Assembly: GCF_029223865.1 (NCBI RefSeq)
Contig: NZ_CP119520.1
Coordinates: forward strand, 2,294,001-2,358,000
Reading direction: 5' to 3'
DNA from: Telluria mixta
Lineage (GTDB): Bacteria > Pseudomonadota > Gammaproteobacteria > Burkholderiales > Burkholderiaceae_D
Length of the DNA: 64,000 bases
This document shows positions 34,140 through 42,497 of this stretch, one piece after another (within the stretch, counting starts at the first letter, position 1; the number at the start of each line of letters is the position of its first letter). Both the position numbers and the translations under genes were made by a program. The notes under the pieces are model-generated. The model did no database searches, was not told the origin of the DNA, and saw nothing but the letters and a program-made list of their open reading frames with translations.

Positions 34140-36355
34140 CGATCACGGGCGCACCCATCAATCGCGTCGACGCGTGGGCGAAAGTCAGCGGTGCGGCGCG
34201 CTATTCGGCCGAGCATCCGGTCGCCGACGTGGCCCATGCGGTCCTCGTCACGAGCACGATCCCCAGCGGACGCGTGCTCTCGATCGACGACAGCGCGGCC
34301 CGCGAGGTGCCGGGCGTCCTGCTCGTGATGACGCACGAGAACGCGCTACGCCTGCCGCCGAAAATGAAGGACGGCAAGCTCCAGCCGCCGATCGGACGCA
34401 GGCTGACCCTGCTGCAGGAAGACGACGTCTACTACAACAACCAGCCGATCGCCGTTGTCGTGGCCGACACGTTCGAGCGCGCGCGCGAGGCGGGCGCCCG
34501 GCTGCGCATCGAGTACGAACGCAAGCCGGCCGTGCTCGACTTCGAGCAGGCGAAGCAATCCGTGCATCCGCCGGAAAAAGTGTTGACGGAAGAAACGGAC
34601 ACGAAGCGGGGCGACCTGCAGGCGGGGCTGCTGGCCGGCAGCGCGCGGATCGACGTCACCTACACGACGCCGGTCGAGAGCCACAACCCGCTCGAAACGC
34701 ATGCGACGATCGCCCAGTGGGACGGCGACCGCCTTACCTTGTACGACTCGACGCAATACATGAAGGGCGTCCAGCGCATCGTCGCCAGCATCTTCGATAT
34801 TCCGCCGGAAAACGTCACGGCGATCTGCCCGTACGTGGGCGGCGGCTTCGGATCGAAGGGTTCCGTGTGGTCGCATGTCGTGCTGGCGGCGATGGCGGCG
34901 AAACAGCTGGGCCGTCCCGTAAAACTGTCGCTGGACCGCAACCAGATGTTCGGCCCGGTCGGCAGCCGCCCGAACACCGAGCAGCGCATGCGGATGGCAG
35001 CGCTATCGGATGGCCGCATGACGGCGTCCAGCCACGACACGATCGCCTACACGTCGATGATCGAGGACTGGATCGAGCCGTGCGGCCTCGTCACACGCAT
35101 GATGTACGAGAGTCCGAACCAGGAAACATCGCACCGGCTGGCGCGCATGCACCTCGGCACGCCCACGTTCATGCGCGCGCCCGGCGAGGCCACCGGCTCG
35201 TACGCCCAGGATTGCGCCATCGACGAGCTGGCCTACGAGCTGCACATGGACCCGCTCGACCTGCGCCTGAAAAACTACACGGAGCGCGATCCCGGCAAGG
35301 ACCTGCCGTTCTCCAGTAAATCGCTGCGCCAGTGCTACGAGATCGGCGCCGAGCGCTTCGGTTGGCGCGACCGCAACCCGCAACCGCGCTCGATGCGGCA
35401 GGGACATAAACTGGTCGGATGGGGCATGGCGACGGCGAGTTATCCAACGAACCGCTCGCCGGCGGAATGTTCCGCGACGTTGACGCCGGACGGCACTGCG
35501 CTGTTCCGCTCCGGTACCCAGGACCTCGGCACCGGCACCTACACCGTGATGACGCAAGTGGCGGCGGATGCGCTGGGCGTGCCCGTCGACCGCGTGCGTT
35601 TCGAGCTGGGCAATTCGCAGATGCCGGAAGCGCCGGTCTCCGGCGGCTCGACGACGGTCGCCAGCGTGGCGCCGGCCGTGCAGGCGGCGGGGAAGGCGCT
35701 GCGTCTGAAACTGCTCGGCATCGCGGCCGCGGATGAACGCTCGCCGTTGTTCGGCGCGACGGCCGACCAGGTGGGCGTCGATGCGGCGTCCGATGGCGGC
35801 GAGCTCTATCTGCTGGCCGACCCGGCCCGGCGCGAAGCGATGCAGGCCATCGCAGCCCGTCATGACGGTCCCGTGGAGGTGACGGCCAAGGCCGAGCCCG
35901 GCGACGAGAAGCAGAAGTACTCCATGCACTCGTTCGGCGCCGTATTCGTCGAAGTGACGGTCGACGAAGACCTGGGCGAGATCCGCGTGCCGCGCGTCGT
36001 GGGCGTGTACGGTGTCGGCAAGCTGATGAACGAAAAGACAGGCTACAGCCAGCTGATGGGCGGCATCGTCTGGGGCATCGGCCTGGCGCTGTTCGAAGAG
36101 ACGCTGATCGACCAGCGGGAGGGTCGCGCGGTGAACGGCAACCTGGCCGAGTACCACGTGCCGACGAATGCCGACATCCAGGCGATCGACGTGCAGATCG
36201 TCGATGAGGACGACCCGCACGTGAACCCGCTGGGCGCGAAGGGGATCGGCGAGATCGGCATCACGGGCGTGGGCGCCGCCATCGCGAATGCCGTGTTCCA
36301 CGCGACGGGCAAGCGGGTAAGGGATCTGCCGATCACGCTCGATAAGCTGTTGTAG
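34136..36355 (+). CDS. molybdenum hydroxylase, molybdopterin-binding subunit (PaoC-like)
   Basis: The 739-residue catalytic subunit, the normal size of PaoC/YagR, oxidises aldehydes or a related substrate at a molybdenum cofactor. Visible motifs are YVGGGFGSKGSVWSHVVLAA, FMRAPGEATGSYAQDCAIDE and the C-terminal GAKGIGEIGITGVGAAI, whose Glu in GIGEIG is the expected catalytic base. No XdhC/PaoD-type cofactor-insertion chaperone lies nearby, although most such operons encode one. The stop codon is part of a REP-like repeat pair. Confidence 0.92.
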   Translation: MTITGAPINRVDAWAKVSGAARYSAEHPVADVAHAVLVTSTIPSGRVLSIDDSAAREVPGVLLVMTHENALRLPPKMKDGKLQPPIGRRLTLLQEDDVYYNNQPIAVVVADTFERAREAGARLRIEYERKPAVLDFEQAKQSVHPPEKVLTEETDTKRGDLQAGLLAGSARIDVTYTTPVESHNPLETHATIAQWDGDRLTLYDSTQYMKGVQRIVASIFDIPPENVTAICPYVGGGFGSKGSVWSHVVLAAMAAKQLGRPVKLSLDRNQMFGPVGSRPNTEQRMRMAALSDGRMTASSHDTIAYTSMIEDWIEPCGLVTRMMYESPNQETSHRLARMHLGTPTFMRAPGEATGSYAQDCAIDELAYELHMDPLDLRLKNYTERDPGKDLPFSSKSLRQCYEIGAERFGWRDRNPQPRSMRQGHKLVGWGMATASYPTNRSPAECSATLTPDGTALFRSGTQDLGTGTYTVMTQVAADALGVPVDRVRFELGNSQMPEAPVSGGSTTVASVAPAVQAAGKALRLKLLGIAAADERSPLFGATADQVGVDAASDGGELYLLADPARREAMQAIAARHDGPVEVTAKAEPGDEKQKYSMHSFGAVFVEVTVDEDLGEIRVPRVVGVYGVGKLMNEKTGYSQLMGGIVWGIGLALFEETLIDQREGRAVNGNLAEYHVPTNADIQAIDVQIVDEDDPHVNPLGAKGIGEIGITGVGAAIANAVFHATGKRVRDLPITLDKLL

Positions 36356-36480
36356 GGTGGGCGGCTGCACCCCGGTGCCGGCACCGCGTTGACGTTACCG
36401 CCGCCCACGCGGTGATACGCGACGGATCTCCATAGTCAAGGCTGGTTGGACGCGTGGACGGCAGAGCCGTCCACCCTACC
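36354..36480. repeat. inverted pair of REP-like palindromes
   Basis: One unit runs from GTGGGCGGC (36357-36365) to GCCGCCCAC (36400-36408) with an inner palindrome CGGTGCCGGCACCG. The second, in opposite orientation, is GTGGACGGC-AGA-GCCGTCCAC (36454-36474). Both are flanked by GTAGGGTGG/CCACCCTAC and CGCG. The pair fills the gap between convergent genes and supplies the 3' end of the NodT frame. Confidence 0.7.
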
Positions 36481-37944
36481 CGCATGCTCTTGACCGTGCT
36501 TGGCATGCGTGTTTTCCCACCCACCACCCAGTGCGAGGAACAGCTGCACCTGATCCGCCGCCAGCTGTGCATCGGATGCCGCAAGGATGTTCTCGGCGCT
36601 GGCCAGGGTGCGGTCCGCGTCGAGCTGGGACAGGAAGTCGGTGCGACCGAACTGGTACAGCCTGGCCGACTGGCGCGACGCCAGCGCGCTCTGGTCGCGG
36701 GCGGCGCGCAGGGCGGCGTTGCGGTCGAGCTCGCGGGCGTAGACGGTCAGCGCGCTTTCCGTCTCGCGCAGCGCGTTCAGCACGACCGAGTCGAAGCGGG
36801 CCAGGGCACCGGCCGTGTTGGCCGTGGCTTGCGCGATGTGCGAGCGGGCGGAGCTGGTCGCCGGCAGGCTCCACGAGATCAGCGGGCCCAGGCTGAACTT
36901 CCATGTATTCGCATCGTTGAACTGGTTCATCATGCCGATCATGCCGACCGACGCGCCCAGGTTGATGTTCGGGTACAGCTCGGCCGTCGCGACGCCGATG
37001 CGCGCCGTGGCGCCGGCCAGCTGGCGCTCGGCCTGGCGTACGTCGGGACGGCGGCGCAGCAGGGCGGCGCCATCGCCGATGGGGATCGTCGCGGCCACGC
37101 GCGGCGGCGTCGAACATTGCGCGACCTCGGCCGGGAACTGGCTCGGCACTTCGCCGGTCAAAACAGCCAGACGGTACAGCGCCGTGCGGCGACGCGCTTC
37201 CAGCGGCGGCAGGTTGGCGCGCAACTGGTCGAACTGGGCTTGTGCTCGGGTGGTGTCGATGGCGATGCCGCGGCCGCGCTTGACGCGTTCGGCCGTGAGC
37301 TTCACGAACTTTTGCTGCAGATCGACCGAATCCTGCGCCACCTTCAGCTGGTAGCCGGCCGAACACGCTTCCGCATAGGCGCGGGTCGTGTCGGCGGCGA
37401 CGATCACGTGGGTGAGGTCGCTGGCCGCCTGTGCGGCTTCGACATCCGCCTCCGACGCTTCGACGGCGCGGCGGATGCGGCCCCACAGGTCGAGCGTGTA
37501 GCCGATCTTGACGTCGGCGTCGTACAGGCCGTCGGTAGGCAGTTGTTCCGGGATGCCCAGCTGGGCACCGGCGATGCGGCCGTATTGCGGGGCGGCGCTC
37601 ATCTCGACTTCGGGTCGCTTCTTTTCCTCGACCTCTTCCAGCACGCCATGCGCGCGCTGCAGGTTGGCGGCGGCCACGCGCAGGTCGGCATTGTTGGCGA
37701 ACGCCTTGGCGATCAGCTTGTCGAGCAGCGGGTCCTGGTACAGGCGCCACCAGTCGGCCGGCAGCGGCTCGGATTTGAAGGGCTGTTCGGTCGCGCCCAT
37801 GAACGGGGCATTGGCCGCGTCGCGCTTGATCACGGCTTCTTTCGGCACGTGGTAGTCGGGGCCGACCGTCGTGCAGGCGGCGAGTGCGGCCGCCAGCAGC
37901 GACAGCGTGAAGACTTTCTTGACGGAGGATCGGTAGCGGTTCAT
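36436..37944 (-). CDS. NodT-family RND/tripartite efflux outer-membrane lipoprotein
   Basis: The 502-residue product is the TolC-like outer-membrane channel of the efflux system encoded just upstream. The lipoprotein signal ends in LAAALAAC (lipobox), then TTVGPDYHVPKE, typical of the NodT family. Two outer-membrane-efflux repeats follow, with QAERQLAGATARIGVATAELYPNI in the second (shown here as its core GATARIGVATAELYPNI). The final residues GRVDGSAVHASNQP are encoded by a REP-like palindrome and are probably not ancestral. It is the last gene of a five-gene operon, six bases after the HlyD gene. Confidence 0.92.
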   Translation of the reverse strand: MNRYRSSVKKVFTLSLLAAALAACTTVGPDYHVPKEAVIKRDAANAPFMGATEQPFKSEPLPADWWRLYQDPLLDKLIAKAFANNADLRVAAANLQRAHGVLEEVEEKKRPEVEMSAAPQYGRIAGAQLGIPEQLPTDGLYDADVKIGYTLDLWGRIRRAVEASEADVEAAQAASDLTHVIVAADTTRAYAEACSAGYQLKVAQDSVDLQQKFVKLTAERVKRGRGIAIDTTRAQAQFDQLRANLPPLEARRRTALYRLAVLTGEVPSQFPAEVAQCSTPPRVAATIPIGDGAALLRRRPDVRQAERQLAGATARIGVATAELYPNINLGASVGMIGMMNQFNDANTWKFSLGPLISWSLPATSSARSHIAQATANTAGALARFDSVVLNALRETESALTVYARELDRNAALRAARDQSALASRQSARLYQFGRTDFLSQLDADRTLASAENILAASDAQLAADQVQLFLALGGGWENTHAKHGQEHAGRVDGSAVHASNQP

Positions 37945-37950
37945 GACGAT

Positions 37951-38898
37951 TTAATGCGTGGTAGTCGCAGCGGGAACGGCAGCCACCGCCTTGGCCGGCG
38001 CAGTGGGCACCACAGCCGGCTTGGCCTGGGCGGGCAACACCTTGACCGTCGCCGTCTGCCCGGCAACGAGACGCACGGTGGCCGGCACCTGGTCGATGGC
38101 GATGCGCACCGGCACGCGCTGTGCGAGGCGGACCCAGTTGAAGGTCGGGTTCACGTTCGGCAGCATGTTGGCGCCCGTGCTGCGGTCGCGGTCGGTGATG
38201 CCTTCGGCGAAGCTTTCCACATGGCCGCGGATCGGCTGGCGCGTGCCCATCAGGGTGACGTCGACCCGGTCGCCCAGCTGGATGCCGGGCAGCTTGGTCT
38301 CTTCGAAATAGCCTTCGACGTAGAACGAGCCGCTGTCGACGACGGCCATTACCGGATGCGCCGCGGTGGCGTACGCACCTTCGCGCAGGTCGAGGTTCGT
38401 CACGATGCCGTCGACGCTCGAGATGACGCGCGTGCGCTCGAGGTTCAGCTTCGCGGTGTCGCGGTTGACGATGGCCTGGGCCAAGGTGGCGCGGGCCTGG
38501 TCGCTGCGGGTCTGGCCCTGCTCGCGGGTTTCCTGCGACACGAGGTCGTCGAGCTGGGTATTACGCTGGTTCTCGCGCAGCGCCTGGGCCAATGCGGCCT
38601 GGGCCGCCGCCACCTGGGCTTCGCTCTGGCGCAAGGCCAGTTCGAAGCGGGCGCGGTCGATGTCGAACAGCGCCTCGCCGGCCTTCACCTGCTGGTTGTC
38701 GTGCACATAGACCTTGGTCACCTGGCCCGTCACGTCGGGCGCGACCTGCACGACATAGGCTTTCACGCGGCCGTCGCGCGTCCAGGGTTCGACCTCGTAG
38801 TGGCGCCACAGCTGCCAGCCCGCGTAGACCGCGCCCGCGGTCACCACCGCCGTGATACTCATCCGGCCAATCGTCGACAAAATAGTTTTCATAGCCAT
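37951..38898 (-). CDS. HlyD/AaeA-type membrane fusion protein
   Basis: The 315-residue periplasmic adaptor is anchored by an N-terminal helix (MSITAVVTAGAVYAGWQLW). The lipoyl-like half-motifs VEPWTRDGRVKAYVVQVAPD and TNLDLREGAYATAAHPVMAV flank a coiled-coil hairpin (about 75-150). The layout and length match AaeA/EmrA-type adaptors. Its C-terminal tail is Ala/Pro/Lys-rich. The start lies one base after the DUF1656 stop. Confidence 0.92.
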   Translation of the reverse strand: MAMKTILSTIGRMSITAVVTAGAVYAGWQLWRHYEVEPWTRDGRVKAYVVQVAPDVTGQVTKVYVHDNQQVKAGEALFDIDRARFELALRQSEAQVAAAQAALAQALRENQRNTQLDDLVSQETREQGQTRSDQARATLAQAIVNRDTAKLNLERTRVISSVDGIVTNLDLREGAYATAAHPVMAVVDSGSFYVEGYFEETKLPGIQLGDRVDVTLMGTRQPIRGHVESFAEGITDRDRSTGANMLPNVNPTFNWVRLAQRVPVRIAIDQVPATVRLVAGQTATVKVLPAQAKPAVVPTAPAKAVAAVPAATTTH

Positions 38899-38899
38899 C

Positions 38900-39106
38900 T
38901 CAGGACCAGTTGCGTGTGTAATACGTCAGTGCGCCGAGCACGATGACGAACAGGGAAAAATCGAACAGGGCCGGGTGCCAGACGACGCGATAAAAGCCCG
39001 TCTTCGCCAGGACCAGGTTGATGAGCCGCGAGACCACCAGCGCCGCCAGCGTGAGCAGCAGGAGCGGAGGAACGTAGAGGCCGTAGATGCTGACTTCGCC
39101 GATCAT
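38900..39106 (-). CDS. DUF1656 small membrane protein (AaeX-like)
   Basis: The 68-residue protein has two hydrophobic helices (about 10-33 and 45-62) and the DUF1656 opening GEVSIYGLYVPPLL. Its place between a FUSC pump and an HlyD adaptor is that of E. coli aaeX. AAGGAG stands six bases before the ATG. Function within the pump is not known. Confidence 0.9.
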   Translation of the reverse strand: MIGEVSIYGLYVPPLLLLTLAALVVSRLINLVLAKTGFYRVVWHPALFDFSLFVIVLGALTYYTRNWS

Positions 39107-39117
39107 CGGATCTCCTT

Positions 39118-41160
39118 TCAGATTGCAGTTGCCAGCGACGGTTGATACGCCGCCGCCTTGGGAAACAGGTCGCGCCGCATGCCGGTGAGGGCAGCCAGGG
39201 CCTCGCGCTGGGCGGCATCGCGTTCGCCGGCGCAGATGGCGCGCAGGGCGTTGTCGAGCGTGTCCAGCAGGCTGCGTTCGCAACCGGCGTCGACCCGCGG
39301 GCGCAGCGCGAAATGGCGAGACAGCTGCTTCATCAGCGGGCCGACGGCCGCTTCGCCGCGGCCCAGTCGCGCGCGCACGTTCTGCAGCAAGGTCATGTTC
39401 AAGCCGATGCGCAGGTCGCGCAGGGCGTCGACGGCCTGCAGGTCCTGGTCCTTCCCGGCCAGCGCGAGGCGCGGGGTCAGCTGGCCGACGCGGTCGACCA
39501 TGCGTGCCGAGAATTCCGGCAGCGACGGCACGCGTTCGCCCTTGCCCATGCGCGACAGTTCGCTCCAGCCGGCCTTGAGCAGGCGGCGCGCCGTCCAGCC
39601 GGCGCCGACGCGGCGGAACACGCTCGTCGTGACGGCGGCCGCGACGTAGCCGACGACCTGCGCCAGCGTGCTGTTCACGAAGGACACCATGTCGGCGTTG
39701 TGCGTGTCGACCATGGCCAGCGTCCCGCAGATGGCGAACAGGAAGGGCATCGCGCGCCCGAACGTGGAGGGCCGCGCGAGGAAGACGCCCAGTACGAGGA
39801 AGGTCGGGGCACAGGCGACGACGAACGATTCGAAGTTGTGCACGGCCGGCAGGATGCCCAGCAGGTACAGGGCCGACAGCGGGATCGCATAGATCGAGTA
39901 CCACATGAAGCTCTTGATGAACGGCACCGGGTCGTCCTGCGTGGAGAAGAAGCAGCACAGCACGGCCGTCATCATCGGGGCGGCGGCTCCGGCCGGCCAG
40001 CCGGTCAGGATCCAGAATGCGCAGCACGCCAGCACGGCGGCGGCGGCCGCGAACGCGGACAGCGCGGCCATGCCCCGGTCCAGGTGCAGCGCGCTCACCG
40101 GCACGCCCGGCAGGTGGCGCACGGCCTCGGGCAGGCGGCCGTGCACGCCGGCGTCGATGTGCTGGCGCAGGGTGCGCGTCTCGACGCAGATCTCGATCAG
40201 GCGCCGCAGCCGTGCGGCCAGGTTCACTTCGATCATGCCGGTCCAGCCGAGTGCTTCGTCGACCTTCGGTTCGAGGGCGTCGATACGCGCGCGCAGTGCG
40301 GCGCCCCGGGCATCGATCGCCACGTCCTTCGGGCTCTCGGTGAGGGCGACGACGTCGCGCAGCAATGCATCCCACCGTTCCGACACCTCGGTGGCGCCCA
40401 GATCGCGCAGCGCCGTCAGGCGGTCTTCCACGCCCGAGACGATCGGCACGAAGGCGGCCAGGCGTTCCTGCAGCGCATTGACCGCCTTCTCCGTCCAGCG
40501 CAGGCGCGATGTGTCAAACGGCAGGTGCGTGGTCATCAGGCGCATCTCCGTGATGTCGCCCGCGAGCTTGCGCCGGTCGCCGGCACTGCGCGCGTCGCCG
40601 GCCGGGTTCAGCGCGTCGCGGATCCAGTGCTGGGCGTCGCGCACGGCGTTGTCCAGGCGCGCCAGCAGCATCGGACCGAACGGCTGCGGCAGCACGAGGC
40701 TGTGCACGACGGTGGCGCACGTGATGCCGAGCAGGATTTCCTCCACGCGCGCGAGGGCGATGTCGAAGATGGCGGCCGGCTCGTTCACGGCGGGGAAGGC
40801 GATGAGGCCGGCGGTATAGCCGCCCAGCATCAGCATGTACGAACGCGGCGTGCGGTCGAGCAGAGAGAAATAGAGGCAGCCGGCGATCCACAGCGCCAGC
40901 GCCAGCGACAGCAGCTCGGGCGAGTTGATCAGGCGCGGCACGAGGAACGTGACCGCGATGGCGCCGAGGACGGTGCCGCCCGCGCGGTACAGGCCCTTGG
41001 AGCGGGTCGGTCCGGCGAACGGCGCGGCGCAGATGTACGCCGTCATCAGCGCCCAAAAAGGTCGCGGCAGTCCGATGCGCATCGATATATAAACCGAGAG
41101 CATCGCTGCCGCGAATGACTTGACGGAGAACAGCATCTCCGACCGGGTTGGCAAGTTCAT
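39118..41160 (-). CDS. FUSC-family (AaeB/fusaric-acid-type) efflux pump
   Basis: The 680-residue inner-membrane pump has two blocks of transmembrane helices (about 10-160 and 370-520) separated by soluble domains, as in AaeB. Landmarks are ISMRIGLPRPFWALMTAYIC near the N-terminus and WILTGWPAGAAAPMMTAVLC at the second block. Such pumps export aromatic carboxylates such as hydroxybenzoates or fusaric acid; the substrate here is inferred. The start overlaps the marR-like stop by four bases, so the regulator and pump are co-translated. Confidence 0.9.
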   Translation of the reverse strand: MNLPTRSEMLFSVKSFAAAMLSVYISMRIGLPRPFWALMTAYICAAPFAGPTRSKGLYRAGGTVLGAIAVTFLVPRLINSPELLSLALALWIAGCLYFSLLDRTPRSYMLMLGGYTAGLIAFPAVNEPAAIFDIALARVEEILLGITCATVVHSLVLPQPFGPMLLARLDNAVRDAQHWIRDALNPAGDARSAGDRRKLAGDITEMRLMTTHLPFDTSRLRWTEKAVNALQERLAAFVPIVSGVEDRLTALRDLGATEVSERWDALLRDVVALTESPKDVAIDARGAALRARIDALEPKVDEALGWTGMIEVNLAARLRRLIEICVETRTLRQHIDAGVHGRLPEAVRHLPGVPVSALHLDRGMAALSAFAAAAAVLACCAFWILTGWPAGAAAPMMTAVLCCFFSTQDDPVPFIKSFMWYSIYAIPLSALYLLGILPAVHNFESFVVACAPTFLVLGVFLARPSTFGRAMPFLFAICGTLAMVDTHNADMVSFVNSTLAQVVGYVAAAVTTSVFRRVGAGWTARRLLKAGWSELSRMGKGERVPSLPEFSARMVDRVGQLTPRLALAGKDQDLQAVDALRDLRIGLNMTLLQNVRARLGRGEAAVGPLMKQLSRHFALRPRVDAGCERSLLDTLDNALRAICAGERDAAQREALAALTGMRRDLFPKAAAYQPSLATAI

Positions 41161-41609
41161 GCGGCCTGGATCGTGGCGATGGCGGTCGGCAGGCCGGACA
41201 GGACGCGCAGCGTGGCCTCGACGTCGGCCGGATCGAACTGGCCGAACAGCTTGCGGCGGAAAGGCGTCAGGGCCTGGTCCATCTGGTGGGCGGTCTTGAG
41301 GCCCTCTTCGGTCAGGCGCAGGATTTTGGCGCGGCGGTCTTGCGGGTCTTCATGGCGCTCGACGAGACCCGAACCGATCAGGTGGTCGACGACGCGCACG
41401 AGCGACGACGCTTCCAGGCTCAGCGTCTCGGCGAGGATGCCCGGCCGCACGCCGTTCTCGCCGAAACGGTGGATGACCAGCACCGGCAGCCCGGTCGCCT
41501 GGGACAGGCCAAAGTCGGACGCGACCTTGTCGGCGGCGGCACGGTAGGCGCGCGACGCGTGGGTCAGCGCGGCGGTGAGACTGCTCAGGGTCTGGTCGGT
41601 GAGGGTCAT
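41157..41609 (-). CDS. MarR-family transcriptional regulator
   Basis: The 150-residue winged-helix regulator has recognition region GILAETLSLEASSLVRVVDH and wing GLVERHEDPQDRRAKILRLT, both typical of MarR. It is the first gene of the efflux operon and probably represses it, released by an aromatic ligand. An inverted repeat AAATACTTC/GAAGTATTT flanks its promoter region. Confidence 0.92.
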   Translation of the reverse strand: MTLTDQTLSSLTAALTHASRAYRAAADKVASDFGLSQATGLPVLVIHRFGENGVRPGILAETLSLEASSLVRVVDHLIGSGLVERHEDPQDRRAKILRLTEEGLKTAHQMDQALTPFRRKLFGQFDPADVEATLRVLSGLPTAIATIQAA

Positions 41610-41621
41610 GTTGATTCGCGT

Positions 41622-41675
41622 AAATACTTCTCTTGTTCACTGTTTATATGAGAAAGTTTAGCATGCGAAGTATTT
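41622..41675. promoter_or_regulatory. paired inverted AAATACTTC boxes upstream of marR-like gene
   Basis: AAATACTTC at 41622-41630 and GAAGTATTT at 41667-41675 are perfect 9-base inverted repeats in the 104-base gap before the MarR gene. The AT-rich DNA between them is suited to hold the promoter. They are probable regulator sites. Confidence 0.5.
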
Positions 41676-41713
41676 TTCTTCAAGGCGCCCAGCCGGTGCG
41701 TGTGCTGGGCAGG

Positions 41714-42346
41714 TCAGGATGCGGTGGCGATCCGGCGCAGGTCGGCCGGCGTGACGAACTCGGTGGCGCAGTCTTGCGCCCGCAGCGCTTCGATCGTGGC
41801 AATGCCCCAGTGGACGGCGCCAAAGGCCACGCCGGCTTGTTGCGCCGCCTCCGCATCCGTCGCCTGGTCGCCGATATAGATGGCGTCCGCAGGCGCCACG
41901 CCGCAGGCCTTGAGCACGGCGCGGATGCGCCTCGCCTTGCCGAACACGGACATGCCGCACTCGAAGCGTCGGATCAGCGCCGCCAGCTCCGGGCCCAGCA
42001 CCGCGCGCACGTTGTGCTCGGCATTCGACGAGACGACGGTGAGTACGACGCCCCGGTCGTGCAGGTGGCGCAGCGCGTCCGCGATGCCGTCGAACAGGGG
42101 AATCGTGTGGGCGCTGTCGCGCATCATCGCCATGAAGGTCCTGGAGGCGAGCGGCAGCTTCCAGGCCGGCATGCCGACGTGGTCCATCATCTGGCGCACG
42201 TGGAGGTGGCGCAGCTCGTCCGCGCGCGCGACGTCGATGCGGCGAAAGCCGTGCTGGTCGGCGATCGTGTTAAAGACGGAGAGGACGAAGGGAAACGAGT
42301 CGGCGAGCGTGCCGTCGAAATCGAACAGGGCGAGGCGGTAGGTCAT
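41714..42346 (-). CDS. HAD-superfamily phosphatase (phosphoglycolate-phosphatase-like)
   Basis: The 210-residue protein begins with the HAD nucleophile motif LALFDFDGTLADSF. The alpha-helical cap is about residues 15-80, motif II is VVLTVVSSNAE, and motif IV is AIYIGDQATDAEAAQQAG. The size and cap match the phosphoglycolate phosphatase/PPase-like subgroup; substrate unknown. The start at 42346 is chosen to place DFDGT near the N-terminus; upstream in-frame sequence looks non-coding. Confidence 0.85.
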   Translation of the reverse strand: MTYRLALFDFDGTLADSFPFVLSVFNTIADQHGFRRIDVARADELRHLHVRQMMDHVGMPAWKLPLASRTFMAMMRDSAHTIPLFDGIADALRHLHDRGVVLTVVSSNAEHNVRAVLGPELAALIRRFECGMSVFGKARRIRAVLKACGVAPADAIYIGDQATDAEAAQQAGVAFGAVHWGIATIEALRAQDCATEFVTPADLRRIATAS

Positions 42347-42497
42347 GCGCACATGGTACACGCCGCGTGCTTCAGCTCCGGATGCCTCGTTTTTTGCACA
42401 GTCGCCTGATCGGAAGCGCACATCGCTTTGCGCTTGCACATCGGTCTGCCTCATCTAAGCTGATCCGGGTCAAACCTATAAAACAATCGGAGACAGC

